64,000 nt of DNA from Anaerolineaceae bacterium (GCA_016841525.1 JAENYZ010000003.1:475235-539234); one strand, 5' to 3'. Positions 47,508 to 55,190 are shown, counted from the stretch's first letter. Notes: generated by a model not told the origin, from the letters alone. Numbers and translations: made by a program.

Positions 47508-48149
47508 TTATCCTTCCTTAACAAACCAGTGCCGAAGGAACTTGTAAAATGCCTGGATGCGCACCATCAGCAGCAAGCTCACAATAACCAGCGCGATCAA
47601 AGGCGCAGCATAATCCCCCTGGAAGTTGAATAAATCACCCTTGATAGACAGCAGGTAATGGACCACCACCAGGACCCCAGCGACATATACCAGGCGATGG
47701 AGCCATACCCAGGTTTTTCCCATTTTGCGCCGCAAAGATTTAAACGAAGTCGCAGTCAAAATCAGCAGTATCACCAGCGCGATCGCCCCGAAAATGATAA
47801 AGGGCTTGGTTCTGATTTCATTCCAGATCAGCGGCAGGTTGAGCTGGTAATCCCAGATCGCAAAAGCCGCAAAATGAAGAAAGGCATACAGCGCGGCAAA
47901 TAAGCCCAGGGGTTTACGCAGCCGACCGACTGCCGGGAGTTTGAAGATTTTGTTGATCGGCGTGCAGGATAGGGACAGGATCAAAAAGATCATCCCCAGG
48001 TTGCCCGTGCGCTGCATCACTGTCTGTACGGGGTTGAAGCCCAGGTTCCCCTGCAGCGCAGACCATCCCAATAAGAGCAATTGAATAAACCCGCCGATCT
48101 TCACGATCAGGTTCAGCCAATTTTTATCCCTTTTCTTTTTAATATCCAT
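47508..48149 (-). CDS. msrQ: Heme-binding membrane subunit MsrQ of the MsrPQ system
   Basis: A six-helix b-type cytochrome that passes electrons from the quinone pool or flavin to periplasmic MsrP. The sequence is a 213-aa ferric reductase-like membrane protein with histidines in AFLHFAAFAIWDY, WVWLHRLVYVAG and VVVHYLLS, the expected heme ligands. It is 26 bp after msrP, in the usual order. Confidence 0.93.
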   Translation of the reverse strand: MDIKKKRDKNWLNLIVKIGGFIQLLLLGWSALQGNLGFNPVQTVMQRTGNLGMIFLILSLSCTPINKIFKLPAVGRLRKPLGLFAALYAFLHFAAFAIWDYQLNLPLIWNEIRTKPFIIFGAIALVILLILTATSFKSLRRKMGKTWVWLHRLVYVAGVLVVVHYLLSIKGDLFNFQGDYAAPLIALVIVSLLLMVRIQAFYKFLRHWFVKEG

Positions 48150-48175
48150 TTTTCTGCCTTCTGATCACTTCGATC

Positions 48176-49132
48176 TTAAAAATTCTCTTCCAGGTCCATG
48201 CCCTCATACAGCGGCATGACTTCCTCGGCATAGCCGTTCATGAATAAGGTCGGGATGCGGCCGGCTTCACCAATCCTGCGCTCTGTGGCTTGGGACCAGC
48301 GCGGGTGATCAACATCCGGGTTGACGTTGGCATAAAACCCGTATTCATTTGGCGCGATGGTGTTCCAAAGTGTGGGCGGCTGGGCATCGACCAGGGAGAT
48401 GCGTACAATGGATTTGATGCTCTTGAACCCGTATTTCCAGGGAACCACCAATCGAATCGGCGCGCCATTTTGCGGCGGGAGCGGTTCACCGTATAAACCA
48501 GTTGCCAGAATCGTCAGGTCATGCATGGCTTCATCCAGCCGAAGTCCTTCTAAATAAGGGAAGGGGAACAGGTCCGAATTGGCATTGTCCATCTGTCCAG
48601 GGACGAGTGCGGATTCAAATAAGACAAATTTTGCTTCGCTGGTTGGCCTGACATCCTCAAGCAGTTTATGGAGGGGGAACCCCATCCAGGGGATGACCAT
48701 CGACCAACCCTCCACACAGCGCATGCGGTAGATGCGTTCTTCTTGCTCGTAAGCCTCTAAAATTTCTTCAATGGTGAAGGCACGGGGGTTTTCAACCAAA
48801 CCTGTGACTGCCACAGACCAGGGACTGGTCACAAAATCCTGGGCTTTTTCATCAACGGTTTCTTTGTCCGTGGTGAACTCGTAAAAATTGCAATAGCCAG
48901 TGATTGCATCGTATGATGTCAGCAGGTTATTCATGTCATCCGTGCGGAAATCTGTCGGCAAGCCCGTGGGCAGTTCTTCAGGGGATGTCAAACCGGGTGC
49001 GCAGCTTGCCAGGAGTGCGCCCATCCCAATAAAGCCCATATTCTTTAGAAATTGACGTCGGGATTGGTAAATGTGCCTTGGGGTAATTTCTTCCGGTCTA
49101 ATCGGTACAGAGCGGATTTGTTTGTTATTCAT
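48176..49132 (-). CDS. msrP: Protein-methionine-sulfoxide reductase catalytic subunit MsrP (Tat lipoprotein)
   Basis: Molybdopterin enzyme that repairs oxidised Met in envelope proteins. The twin-arginine motif SRRQFLKNMGF (Arg25-Arg26) routes it folded through Tat; a lipobox-like LLASC (Cys44) suggests lipid anchoring, unlike E. coli MsrP. Cys139 in RMRCVEGWSMVIPW is the molybdenum ligand. NAPIRLVVPWKYGFKSIKSI is typical of the sulfite-oxidase fold. 318 aa. Start: GAGG site before ATG. Confidence 0.95.
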   Translation of the reverse strand: MNNKQIRSVPIRPEEITPRHIYQSRRQFLKNMGFIGMGALLASCAPGLTSPEELPTGLPTDFRTDDMNNLLTSYDAITGYCNFYEFTTDKETVDEKAQDFVTSPWSVAVTGLVENPRAFTIEEILEAYEQEERIYRMRCVEGWSMVIPWMGFPLHKLLEDVRPTSEAKFVLFESALVPGQMDNANSDLFPFPYLEGLRLDEAMHDLTILATGLYGEPLPPQNGAPIRLVVPWKYGFKSIKSIVRISLVDAQPPTLWNTIAPNEYGFYANVNPDVDHPRWSQATERRIGEAGRIPTLFMNGYAEEVMPLYEGMDLEENF

Positions 49133-49182
49133 ACGAAACCTCTTTCAATTCGGACATATGTTTAGTTCCAGTTTACAATAAA

Positions 49183-49596
49183 TCAGGGTGCAGTTTCAAA
49201 GGGATAGCCTGCATCGCGCCAGTCGATAAAGCCGCCATCCAGGTTTTTGAGATTGGTGTAACCAAGAGCGGCGAGCTCTTCGGCGGCAGTTCGTGACATG
49301 TTGTCACTGCGGCAGTAGAGGACGATTTCAGCGTTTTTGTCAGCAGGGAGCTGGTCGATGTAGGCTGTAATCTCGTTGTAAGGAATGGAAAGATCGGTGC
49401 CGGGAATATCCCCTTCATAGGGAATATGGGTATTGATCAGCAAGAAGGAGTCCTGCCGCTCTTCCATCATGCCTGCCAATGTTTCCACGCTGATATCTAT
49501 ATAAGGGTTGCTGGATACTTCAACAGGGGACTGCGGTGCACAGCTTGCCAAAACAATTACGAACAATAAAAAAGCTGCTAATTTTAATTTATTCAT
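49183..49596 (-). CDS. Rhodanese-domain lipoprotein
   Basis: A 137-aa exported protein: lipobox LASC (Cys19), then a single rhodanese domain with the active-site loop LYCRSDNMSRTAAEELAALGY (Cys95). It sits 50 bp upstream of msrP on the same strand, so it is probably expressed with msrPQ and may act in sulfur or thiol repair in the envelope. Function beyond that is inference. RBS AAAGGTGAAAG. A promoter is visible at 49624-49652. Confidence 0.88.
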   Translation of the reverse strand: MNKLKLAAFLLFVIVLASCAPQSPVEVSSNPYIDISVETLAGMMEERQDSFLLINTHIPYEGDIPGTDLSIPYNEITAYIDQLPADKNAEIVLYCRSDNMSRTAAEELAALGYTNLKNLDGGFIDWRDAGYPFETAP

Positions 49597-49623
49597 CTTT
49601 CACCTTTCACTTAACTTTCAATA

Positions 49624-49652
49624 ATTATACTAATTATATCTAAATAGGTAAA
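49624..49652 (-). promoter_or_regulatory. Putative promoter of the rhodanese-msrPQ genes
   Basis: On the minus strand TTTACC (49652-49647), 17 bp, TATAAT (49629-49624). A second TATAAT lies at 49638-49633. The -35 box overlaps the direct repeat flanking the mobile element, so the insertion abuts this promoter. Confidence 0.5.
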
Positions 49653-49658
49653 ATACCT

Positions 49659-50013
49659 CAGGGCAATTGCAAAGTGTAAACAGTAATTCAATTCATTTTT
49701 TACACACATCTTCACTTTAAATAAGCAAATTTAGCACGATTTACAGGCTTCCCCTCCAGGGGAAGCTGTCTGCGAAGCAGACTGATGAGGTGAAAAATGG
49801 GGAATATAACTCAATTTTGATCTGTTCAGAATAACAAGAGTAATAATATAACAGTGATGGCGCAACAACAACACCAAGTTATCTGTTGAATATAATATGA
49901 AACACCTCATCCGGCGCTTTGCGCCACCTTCCCCTCCAGGGGAAGGCTTTAGTGCCTCAATTTTTGGAATTGAGAATGGATTGAATATGTACATCGACTT
50001 TGCAATTGCCCTG
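49659..50013. mobile_element. 355-bp MITE-like element
   Basis: The ends CAGGGCAATTGCAAAGT (49659-49675) and ACTTTGCAATTGCCCTG (49997-50013) are perfect 17-bp inverted repeats. TAAAATACCT (49649-49658) and TAAAATACTT (50014-50023) flank them directly: a 10-bp target duplication with one mismatch, or 8 bp exact. There is no transposase. The inside has an inverted pair of related palindromes (49745-49788 and 49906-49950), each with a CTTCCCCT-type stem, a hairpin and GATGAGGTG. Target and end features fit an IS4/ISAs1-type transposase, but this is inference. Confidence 0.85.
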
Positions 50014-50102
50014 TAAAATACTTGTTCGCATGGATAATGCCTTTTGTCTTAATGCTATAATGACATGATAGATTCGAAAAATAAAGGAAAACCGATCATT
50101 TT

Positions 50103-50750
50103 ATGATTTTTAATCTCACAGTCCCAACACTTATCAGCCGTATCATCACTTTGATGATTGCTTTCACCTTCCATGAATTTGCCCATGCCGCAGTGGCAAC
50201 TGCCCTGGGAGACACCACGCCAAAAGTAAACGGTCGCCTGACCCTCAACCCGATGGCACACCTGGACCCGATGGGGACTATAACCCTGATGTTCGCGGGT
50301 TTTGGCTGGGCAAAGCCCGTGCCCGTTAACCCCTACGCCGTGAACCGCAAGACCGGTGCAGGGATGATGCTGGTGTCACTGGCAGGACCCGCAACCAATC
50401 TCATTTTAGGCACATTGGCAGCGATACCCCTTCGGTTTGGATGGGTGCCGCTGACAGCCACTACCAGCGCGGTGCTGCCTTCCGCCGGTGATTTTTTACT
50501 GGAATTTCTGTTCATCAACCTGGCATTATTCTTCTTTAACCTGCTTCCATTGGCACCCCTGGACGGAGAAAAAGTGATCACCTATTTTCTGCCGGATCAC
50601 TGGGTAGACGTTTATGACCGTATCCGACCATACAGCCCATTCATCTTGCTGGCAATTGTTTTTATCCTGCCGATGTTCGGGCTTGATTTGATCAATATTC
50701 TCATCCGTCAACCGCTGATGAGTCTGGCATTATTCTTAATTGGGCGATAA
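50103..50750 (+). CDS. Site-2 protease family (M50) membrane metallopeptidase
   Basis: Intramembrane zinc protease, 215 aa. The zinc motif is HEFAH (in [17 protein letters not shown], near residue 22), with the second motif [10 protein letters not shown] giving the Asp ligand (near residue 154). Four to six hydrophobic segments. This short class lacks PDZ and regulatory domains, and its targets are mostly unknown. An AAAGGAAAA site lies somewhat far upstream. The start is likely ATG 50103. Confidence 0.9.
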   Translation: MIFNLTVPTLISRIITLMIAFTFHEFAHAAVATALGDTTPKVNGRLTLNPMAHLDPMGTITLMFAGFGWAKPVPVNPYAVNRKTGAGMMLVSLAGPATNLILGTLAAIPLRFGWVPLTATTSAVLPSAGDFLLEFLFINLALFFFNLLPLAPLDGEKVITYFLPDHWVDVYDRIRPYSPFILLAIVFILPMFGLDLINILIRQPLMSLALFLIGR

Positions 50751-50786
50751 ATGGCTTCTAAAAACAATGGGTGGAAGATTTAGATA

Positions 50787-51062
50787 ATGGCTTATTTTTG
50801 TTACATGGTGCGGTGCACAAATGATGCATATTACACCGGGTGGACCACTGACCCAATCCGTCGGGTGAAGGAGCATAATGCGGGACGGGGCGCAAGATAC
50901 ACCAAAATGCACGGCCCGGTGGAACTGGTGTATTTAGAGGAAGTGGAAGATCACAGCGCAGCTCTGAAGCGAGAAGCGGAGATTAAGAAATATACACATG
51001 CGAAAAAAGCTGCGATGGCAGATGAGAATGGTTTACCCCCGGAATTTTGTCAGGAAGAGTAA
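50787..51062 (+). CDS. GIY-YIG nuclease domain protein
   Basis: A 91-aa single-domain UvrC-like nuclease of the YhbQ/Slx1 type. YFCYMVRCTNDAYYTGWTTD contains the GIY-YIG equivalents (YMV, YTG), RRVKEHN the catalytic Arg and KREAEIKKY the metal-binding Glu. Biological role uncertain; stand-alone members are common and not mobile here. Start ATG 50787, 36 bp after the protease gene. Confidence 0.9.
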   Translation: MAYFCYMVRCTNDAYYTGWTTDPIRRVKEHNAGRGARYTKMHGPVELVYLEEVEDHSAALKREAEIKKYTHAKKAAMADENGLPPEFCQEE

Positions 51063-51067
51063 AAAAT

Positions 51068-51102
51068 GACGGGGGACGGGAGACGGGGGACAGAAGATAG
51101 CT
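51068..51102. repeat. Heptad-repeat array B (5 units)
   Basis: GACGGGG, GACGGGA, GACGGGG, GACAGAA and GATAGCT follow without gaps, starting just after the GIY-YIG stop codon. Confidence 0.7.
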
Positions 51103-51231
51103 AGCGATGACCCTGGAGCGAGGGGTTTTAGTCCGAAATGAGTAGAAGGCAAAAAAAAAGGATCGGCCAGAAGGCCTCACTCCAGGATATCAGCTAAATA
51201 TTGTTTTTAAACGCATTTTAGGACGGATAAC

Positions 51232-51259
51232 TGATTCCTAATTCCTAATTACTAATACC
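51232..51259. repeat. Heptad-repeat array C (4 units)
   Basis: TGATTCC, TAATTCC, TAATTAC and TAATACC in register. TAATACC is the reverse complement of GGTATTA in array A. Confidence 0.65.
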
Positions 51260-51304
51260 TTGGTTTTCCTAAAGGTCTCACCCCGGGCGATGTAGAAATT
51301 TTGC

Positions 51305-52318
51305 TTACTTCAACCGTGAAGATGTAAACAGCAGCAGGGCAATCCCCAGCACACTCACAGCCACCAATCCGATGCCCACGATCAATGTATCACCGCTGAA
51401 AATATTCCTGATGAAATTCGTGCGCGGCGCAGGAGTTTCTGTGATGTCCTCAGCCATCAAGGTCGGCGACGGTGCGAATGTCCTTGTCGCCGTAGGTGAG
51501 GGTGCCAGGGTGGGCGTGCTTGTGGACTCCCCGGGCGTCCCGGTAGTTTCTGGCGTCTCTTCCAATTCAATGCTGGCAGGGATGATCAGCAGTTGTTGAT
51601 CCGGGAAGATGGCATCCTCCTCCGTCAGCCCATTGAGCGCCAATAGATCGGGCATGTTGACATTATAAGCTTCAACGATGGTCCACAAGGTTTCACCATA
51701 CTGGACGATGTGGATCACGGACCCATCAGGATTGGGGGTAGAGGTTGTGATGGGTTGGATGATCGGGGCTGGCGTGCTGGTCGGTCCGGTGGGTGGGGCG
51801 GTTGCTGCCTGCGGCTCAATCGAACTGCCCAGTACAATCCCAAAATTGACAACGTAAACGGTCATGCCGTCGCCATCCAAAGCAACACCAGCACCAAATT
51901 CGTTATAAGATGTGGTCAGCATTTGGCTGTTATGGATATCGGATGTCGCCCAGCTCTGATAAACAACTTCTGTTGCCGTCATCCCTGGACCTCGCGCCCA
52001 GTTTTCTGTCACCCTGACGCTGCTGCCTTCGCCGTAACCTGCTGCGATGGCGCGGTCCGTAGAGGTGCTGCCGTCAATCCCGGTGTGACTGTAAATGCCC
52101 GTTTCTGCCATCCAGTCGACGTGATTCTGCGAGGATATATTGAGATATTGATTTTCAACCAGGGGGTCCAGTCCATTGGCTGCCCGATAGGCATTGATCT
52201 CTGCCAGAACTTCCCAGGCGGTGCCAGCCTGGGCATGGGTTTGCTGAGGTGCTGCCAGGAAAAAAACTGACATGCATAATATTGTAAGAATCTTTGTGAT
52301 TCGCTGTATTTTTGTCAT
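51305..52318 (-). CDS. Secreted CAP-domain protein with LysM and C-terminal membrane anchor
   Basis: Layout over 337 aa: signal peptide ending near THAQ (residue 30); CAP/SCP domain (about 36-160: INAYRAANGLDPLVEN, SYNEFGAGVALDGDGMTVY); Pro/Thr-rich linker; one LysM peptidoglycan-binding domain (about 207-250: HIVQYGETLWTIVEAYNVN); a Thr/Pro-rich stalk; and a C-terminal hydrophobic helix with positively charged end. It is probably anchored at the cell surface. CAP domains often bind lipids or act as proteases; no specific role can be given. Confidence 0.9.
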   Translation of the reverse strand: MTKIQRITKILTILCMSVFFLAAPQQTHAQAGTAWEVLAEINAYRAANGLDPLVENQYLNISSQNHVDWMAETGIYSHTGIDGSTSTDRAIAAGYGEGSSVRVTENWARGPGMTATEVVYQSWATSDIHNSQMLTTSYNEFGAGVALDGDGMTVYVVNFGIVLGSSIEPQAATAPPTGPTSTPAPIIQPITTSTPNPDGSVIHIVQYGETLWTIVEAYNVNMPDLLALNGLTEEDAIFPDQQLLIIPASIELEETPETTGTPGESTSTPTLAPSPTATRTFAPSPTLMAEDITETPAPRTNFIRNIFSGDTLIVGIGLVAVSVLGIALLLFTSSRLK

Positions 52319-52446
52319 ATTAATAGGGTTTTGCTGTTGGTGAGCTGGTTTTTAACCGGTAGTGGTTTGAATGGGTCAGATTCTACTCAAATACCGGAAA
52401 AAGTTCAAATTCAATAGCTTTCACTATGCTATTTGAAAATTACGGC

Positions 52447-53511
52447 TCATGACTCGACGATTATTTTATCGCCGGGGATGACCTTGCCGACTGCCCAGGC
52501 TGGCAGGTTTTTTGCCTTTGCTGCCGCCATAAAGGCTTCAAATTCGACTTCAGGAACGCCTAAAAGCAGGCCGCCGCTGGTTTGAGGATCGAATAAGAGC
52601 AATTGGTATTCCTCAGGGATGGATGGGTCAAACTGGGTGTAATTTTCGTAATATAGCTTATTATCTGCTGCGCCGCCGGGGAAGCGCCAGGCTTCCGCAT
52701 GTTTTTTGGCGCAGGAGATAAAGGGAATTTTGGAAAATTTGATCTTCATGCCGACGCCTGCCCCGGATGCCATTTCCCAGGCATGCCCGAGGAAGCTAAA
52801 CCCGGTCACATCTGTGCCGGCTCGCAGATTGAAAAGCCGTGCCAAAGCAGCCGCATCCCGATTAAGACCTTTCATCCATTTTGTGACCTCATCGATGTCC
52901 TCAGGGGGGGCTTCCTGTCCTTTTATGGCAGTTGTGGTGACGCCAAAACCCAGTGGCTTTGTTATGACCAGGTGGTCACCGATCTTTAAGCCGTCTTTAC
53001 GCAGCAGCGCATCCTCATCCGCAAAGCCCAAAACGACCAGGCCGATTTTGGGTTCCTTATCCTGGATGGTATGTCCGCCCGCGATGATAGCACCCGATTC
53101 GGCAGTCTTTTCTGCCAGGCCGCGAATGATCTCCTGTGAAACACTGATATCCAGGTCCGGTGGCAAGGCGGCAATGGTCAGTGCCATGAAGGGTTCTGCA
53201 CCCATGGCATATACATCGGAAAGACTGTTTGCTGCGGCAATGGAACCGTAGTCATAGCCGTCGTCGACAACGGGGGTGAAGAAGTCAGTGGTCATCACCA
53301 GGGCACGCCCGTCACCCAGCCGCCAGACGGCAGCGTCATCAGGCGTCCCCAAACCAATCATCAGGTCGGGGATGCTCCCTTCATTAAAGATTTCATTGAG
53401 CGGCTGCAGTACCTGCGCCAGCGCTTCTGCGCGTAGTTTGGATGCTCAGCCAGAACAGCTTGAGAGGGTTGTCAGGCGTACTTCACGTCCTGAGGTGGCT
53501 TTTTTGGACAT
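52447..53511 (-). CDS. selD: Selenide, water dikinase SelD containing selenocysteine (UGA codon 22)
   Basis: Makes selenophosphate from selenide and ATP. From 53361 the sequence matches SelD (TPDDAAVWRLG, TTDFFTPVVDDGYDYG, GGHTIQDKEPKIGLVVLG), but the N-terminal active site is missing in that stretch. Reading on from ATG 53511 the frame is open except for one TGA at 53448-53446 (codon 22), giving EVRLTTLSSCSGUASKL. This aligns with E. coli RLTQYSHGAGCGCK: U22 at Cys17, Lys25 at Lys20. AAGGA lies 6 nt before the ATG, and TATAAT (53551-53546) is upstream. Product: 354 aa. A stem-loop follows the UGA. Sec SelD implies selA, selB and selC elsewhere. Confidence 0.92.
53418..53436 (-). promoter_or_regulatory. 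bSECIS-like stem-loop after the selD UGA
   Basis: On the minus strand CUA-C-GCGC, loop AGAA, GCGC-UGG: four perfect pairs (53432-53429 with 53424-53421) extended by A-U, U-G and C-G pairs after a bulged C. The loop has G in its second position and begins 17 nt after the UGA, both within the described bacterial SECIS rules. Confidence 0.6.
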
Positions 53512-53570
53512 TCATAATCCTTAGTTTTAAGAATTGACAAGAGGTATTATACTCGAGATAGGTTGGGACA

Positions 53571-53612
53571 TGGTGAGTTGTGTGTAGTGAGTGGTGAATG
53601 GTGAGTGGCGAT
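53571..53612. repeat. Heptad-repeat array D (6 units)
   Basis: TGGTGAG, TTGTGTG, TAGTGAG, TGGTGAA, TGGTGAG and TGGCGAT run without gaps. TGGTGAG/TGGTGAA also open array E. Confidence 0.8.
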
Positions 53613-53667
53613 GTCGTAGGTCACGTTTCCAACGTGACAAGTTGCCGCTAGGCAACACGTAATTGGT

Positions 53668-53689
53668 GCGGGGAAAAATTTTTCCCCGC
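53668..53689. repeat. Perfect 22-bp palindrome
   Basis: GCGGGG-AAAAA-TTTTT-CCCCGC, fully self-complementary, inside the intergenic mosaic. As RNA it would be a hairpin with no real loop; as DNA it could be cruciform-prone or a protein site. Confidence 0.6.
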
Positions 53690-53749
53690 TAACCTCCCGT
53701 AAGCGTTCGAAGAGTGCTTCGCAGGGGAATTAAAACCTTTTCCAAAATC

Positions 53750-53782
53750 AAAAAAGGCGGGATGGAAAACACATCCCGCCTT
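53750..53782 (-). terminator. Rho-independent terminator after the DUF6159 gene
   Basis: Read on the minus strand: AAGGCGGGATG, 7-nt loop, CATCCCGCCTT (an 11-bp perfect stem; 53782-53754), followed by TTTT. It lies about 60 bp beyond the stop of the gene at 53844. Related GGCGGxATG stems occur at 55148-55172 and 60318-60341. Confidence 0.75.
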
Positions 53783-53833
53783 ACGTAATATTGCTGAACA
53801 CTTATGATGGTGCGTGGTGCCCTTCCACGCACC
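53772..53833. repeat. Dispersed 62-bp repeat, copy 1
   Basis: CATCCCGCC, then ACACTTATGATGGTGCGTGG, recurs at 55045-55106 (copy 2) on the same strand, so the two flank the DUF6159 gene. The tail differs: copy 1 ends in the hairpin CCACGCACC and copy 2 has a variant. Confidence 0.65.
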
Positions 53834-53843
53834 CTTTGAGCGA

Positions 53844-54692
53844 TTACGAATAAATTGATTCCTGGATCAGGTTTTCATCAAACATCCCTGTTTGACCTTC
53901 TGCTGCGTAAGCATACACTGCGGCAGAAAAGATGCTGCTCAGGGTCGAGTTGAGCAAACTGAGGATTACGATGAACAGAAATAGTACTATTCCAAAAATG
54001 ATCACTGGTATGATGCTTTCCAATAAAATGGACAGACCAATTCCTGCCCCAGCCAGCAGTAAACCACCGCCCACGCCGATCAGTCCAAAGATTAAGCCAA
54101 TGGAGAGTTTCCCTGAAATTTGCTCACCCCAGCTGCGCTTCAACAGCTCCCAGCTGCGTTTGATTGCCTCAATTGGTCCCAGACCTTCGACTGCCAGGAC
54201 CGGTACCACCAAGAATGTGAGCACGTTCCAGGCGGCGCCCAGAAGGGATGCTATCAGCGATTTGCCGCCGCGGCCACGCTTTTTGGAATTGTTCGACAGT
54301 GCATTCAATATCAAGCCAACCGTGGCAGAAACGAGCGCCCAACCCAGAATCGGCAGGATGTGCGACCAGGCGATGGATAGCCCATCTTTGACCTTTGGGT
54401 CTCCCCCGCGAAGACGGATCATGGCTGCGCCGACCAGGGCTGTGCTGTTGAAGTAAACGACCGTGTACTGCACCAGGTAGAACAAGAACAAGATTATATA
54501 ACCGAATATCGGCATCCCGTTGACAAAAATACTGTCAAGTATATTCCCTAACAGGGTTGGGATCAGGAAGGTGAGGGTGACAAAAAACATAATCACAGCA
54601 GAAATGATCGGGAAAAGGACCAGTTCTTTGTCCTGCTTCAATACTTCCCAGCTGGCTTTCACCAGATCCCAACTGCGTTTAATACGTTCCAT
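53844..54692 (-). CDS. DUF6159-type integral membrane protein
   Basis: A 282-aa protein with about six hydrophobic helices. The opening RIKRSWDLVKASWEVLKQDKELVLFP and the internal repeat EAIKRSWELLKRSWGEQ are the two halves of a duplicated amphipathic segment typical of this family. A glycine-rich run (GLIGVGGGLLLAGAGIG) lies in the second half. Function unknown. RBS AAAAGGAG. It is isolated between two repeat-filled gaps that share duplicated sequence. Confidence 0.75.
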   Translation of the reverse strand: MERIKRSWDLVKASWEVLKQDKELVLFPIISAVIMFFVTLTFLIPTLLGNILDSIFVNGMPIFGYIILFLFYLVQYTVVYFNSTALVGAAMIRLRGGDPKVKDGLSIAWSHILPILGWALVSATVGLILNALSNNSKKRGRGGKSLIASLLGAAWNVLTFLVVPVLAVEGLGPIEAIKRSWELLKRSWGEQISGKLSIGLIFGLIGVGGGLLLAGAGIGLSILLESIIPVIIFGIVLFLFIVILSLLNSTLSSIFSAAVYAYAAEGQTGMFDENLIQESIYS

Positions 54693-54833
54693 GATAACTC
54701 CTTTTCTCTAATTGAATGTAATTGATTAATTGTAGATGTAAATTCAGTTTTACGTCAATAGATTTTATAGGGTTTGTGAGCTCATTGTGGTGAAAATGAA
54801 ATATGTTCATTGGAAAAAGTGTAATGGGGTAAT

Positions 54834-54896
54834 TGGTGAGTGGTGAATGGTGAGTGGGTAAAGCTACCAGCTATCAATTACAAGCAACAAGCAGGG
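54834..54896. repeat. Heptad-repeat array E (9 units)
   Basis: TGGTGAG, TGGTGAA, TGGTGAG, TGGGTAA, AGCTACC, AGCTATC, AATTACA, AGCAACA and AGCAGGG run without a break. The sequence family changes in mid-array but the 7-bp phase is kept. Confidence 0.8.
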
Positions 54897-55044
54897 GGAA
54901 TTGAAGGGGGCGTACATAATCTATTGTCTTTGCGAGCGAAGCGAAACAATCTCAGTGAGGATGTAATTAAAATGGCAGGATGACCCTCACGTCGTACCTC
55001 CTCTGCACCTGAAGGTGTTCTGCTACGCTCCAGGCAGGGAAATG

Positions 55045-55106
55045 CATCCCGCCCTACAAGACTTGTTGGATACTTATGATGGTGCGTGGAAAGGCACCAC
55101 GGACCC
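55045..55106. repeat. Dispersed 62-bp repeat, copy 2
   Basis: Same direction as copy 1 (53772-53833); begins CATCCCGCC and contains TACTTATGATGGTGCGTGG with small differences. Confidence 0.6.
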
Positions 55107-55147
55107 TACGGAAAACGGAAATTTACACTGTGCTTTGATAATAAAAT

Positions 55148-55172
55148 GGCGGTATGAAAACCGCATCCCGCC
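55148..55172. repeat. GGCGG-ATG hairpin
   Basis: GGCGG-T-ATG pairs with CAT-C-CCGCC around AAAACCG, one mismatch. Third relative of the 53750 terminator stem; possibly a REP family. Confidence 0.55.
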
Positions 55173-55190
55173 CTACGAAAGACTTTCACC

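Larger units (their letters stand above)
49597..50102. other. Intergenic region, 506 bp, mostly a mobile element
   Basis: Divergent gap between the rhodanese gene and the M50 protease. It contains a promoter (49624-49652), a 355-bp MITE-like element (49659-50013) and a TATAAT (50056-50061) that may be the -10 box of the protease gene. Confidence 0.6.
51063..51304. other. Intergenic region with two heptad arrays
   Basis: Convergent gap between the GIY-YIG and CAP-LysM genes. It holds heptad arrays B and C (listed). No coding sequence is supported. Confidence 0.5.
53512..53843. other. Intergenic repeat mosaic, 332 bp
   Basis: Packed with non-coding elements: heptad array D (53571-53612); GTCACGTT/AACGTGAC hairpin (53620-53638); GTTGCC/GGCAAC (53641-53656); a 22-bp perfect palindrome (53668-53689); the terminator (53750-53782); and a GGTGCGTGG hairpin (53809-53833). 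No gene is present. Confidence 0.7.

Noticed and set aside
49731..49994. 87-aa minus-strand reading frame
   Set aside because: It lies inside the MITE, spans its palindromes and has no RBS or known homology; treated as noncoding.
52447..53361. selD as a 304-aa gene starting at GTG/ATG-like codons at 53361
   Set aside because: It would lack the catalytic N-terminal loop; the upstream frame through UGA restores the family sequence exactly.
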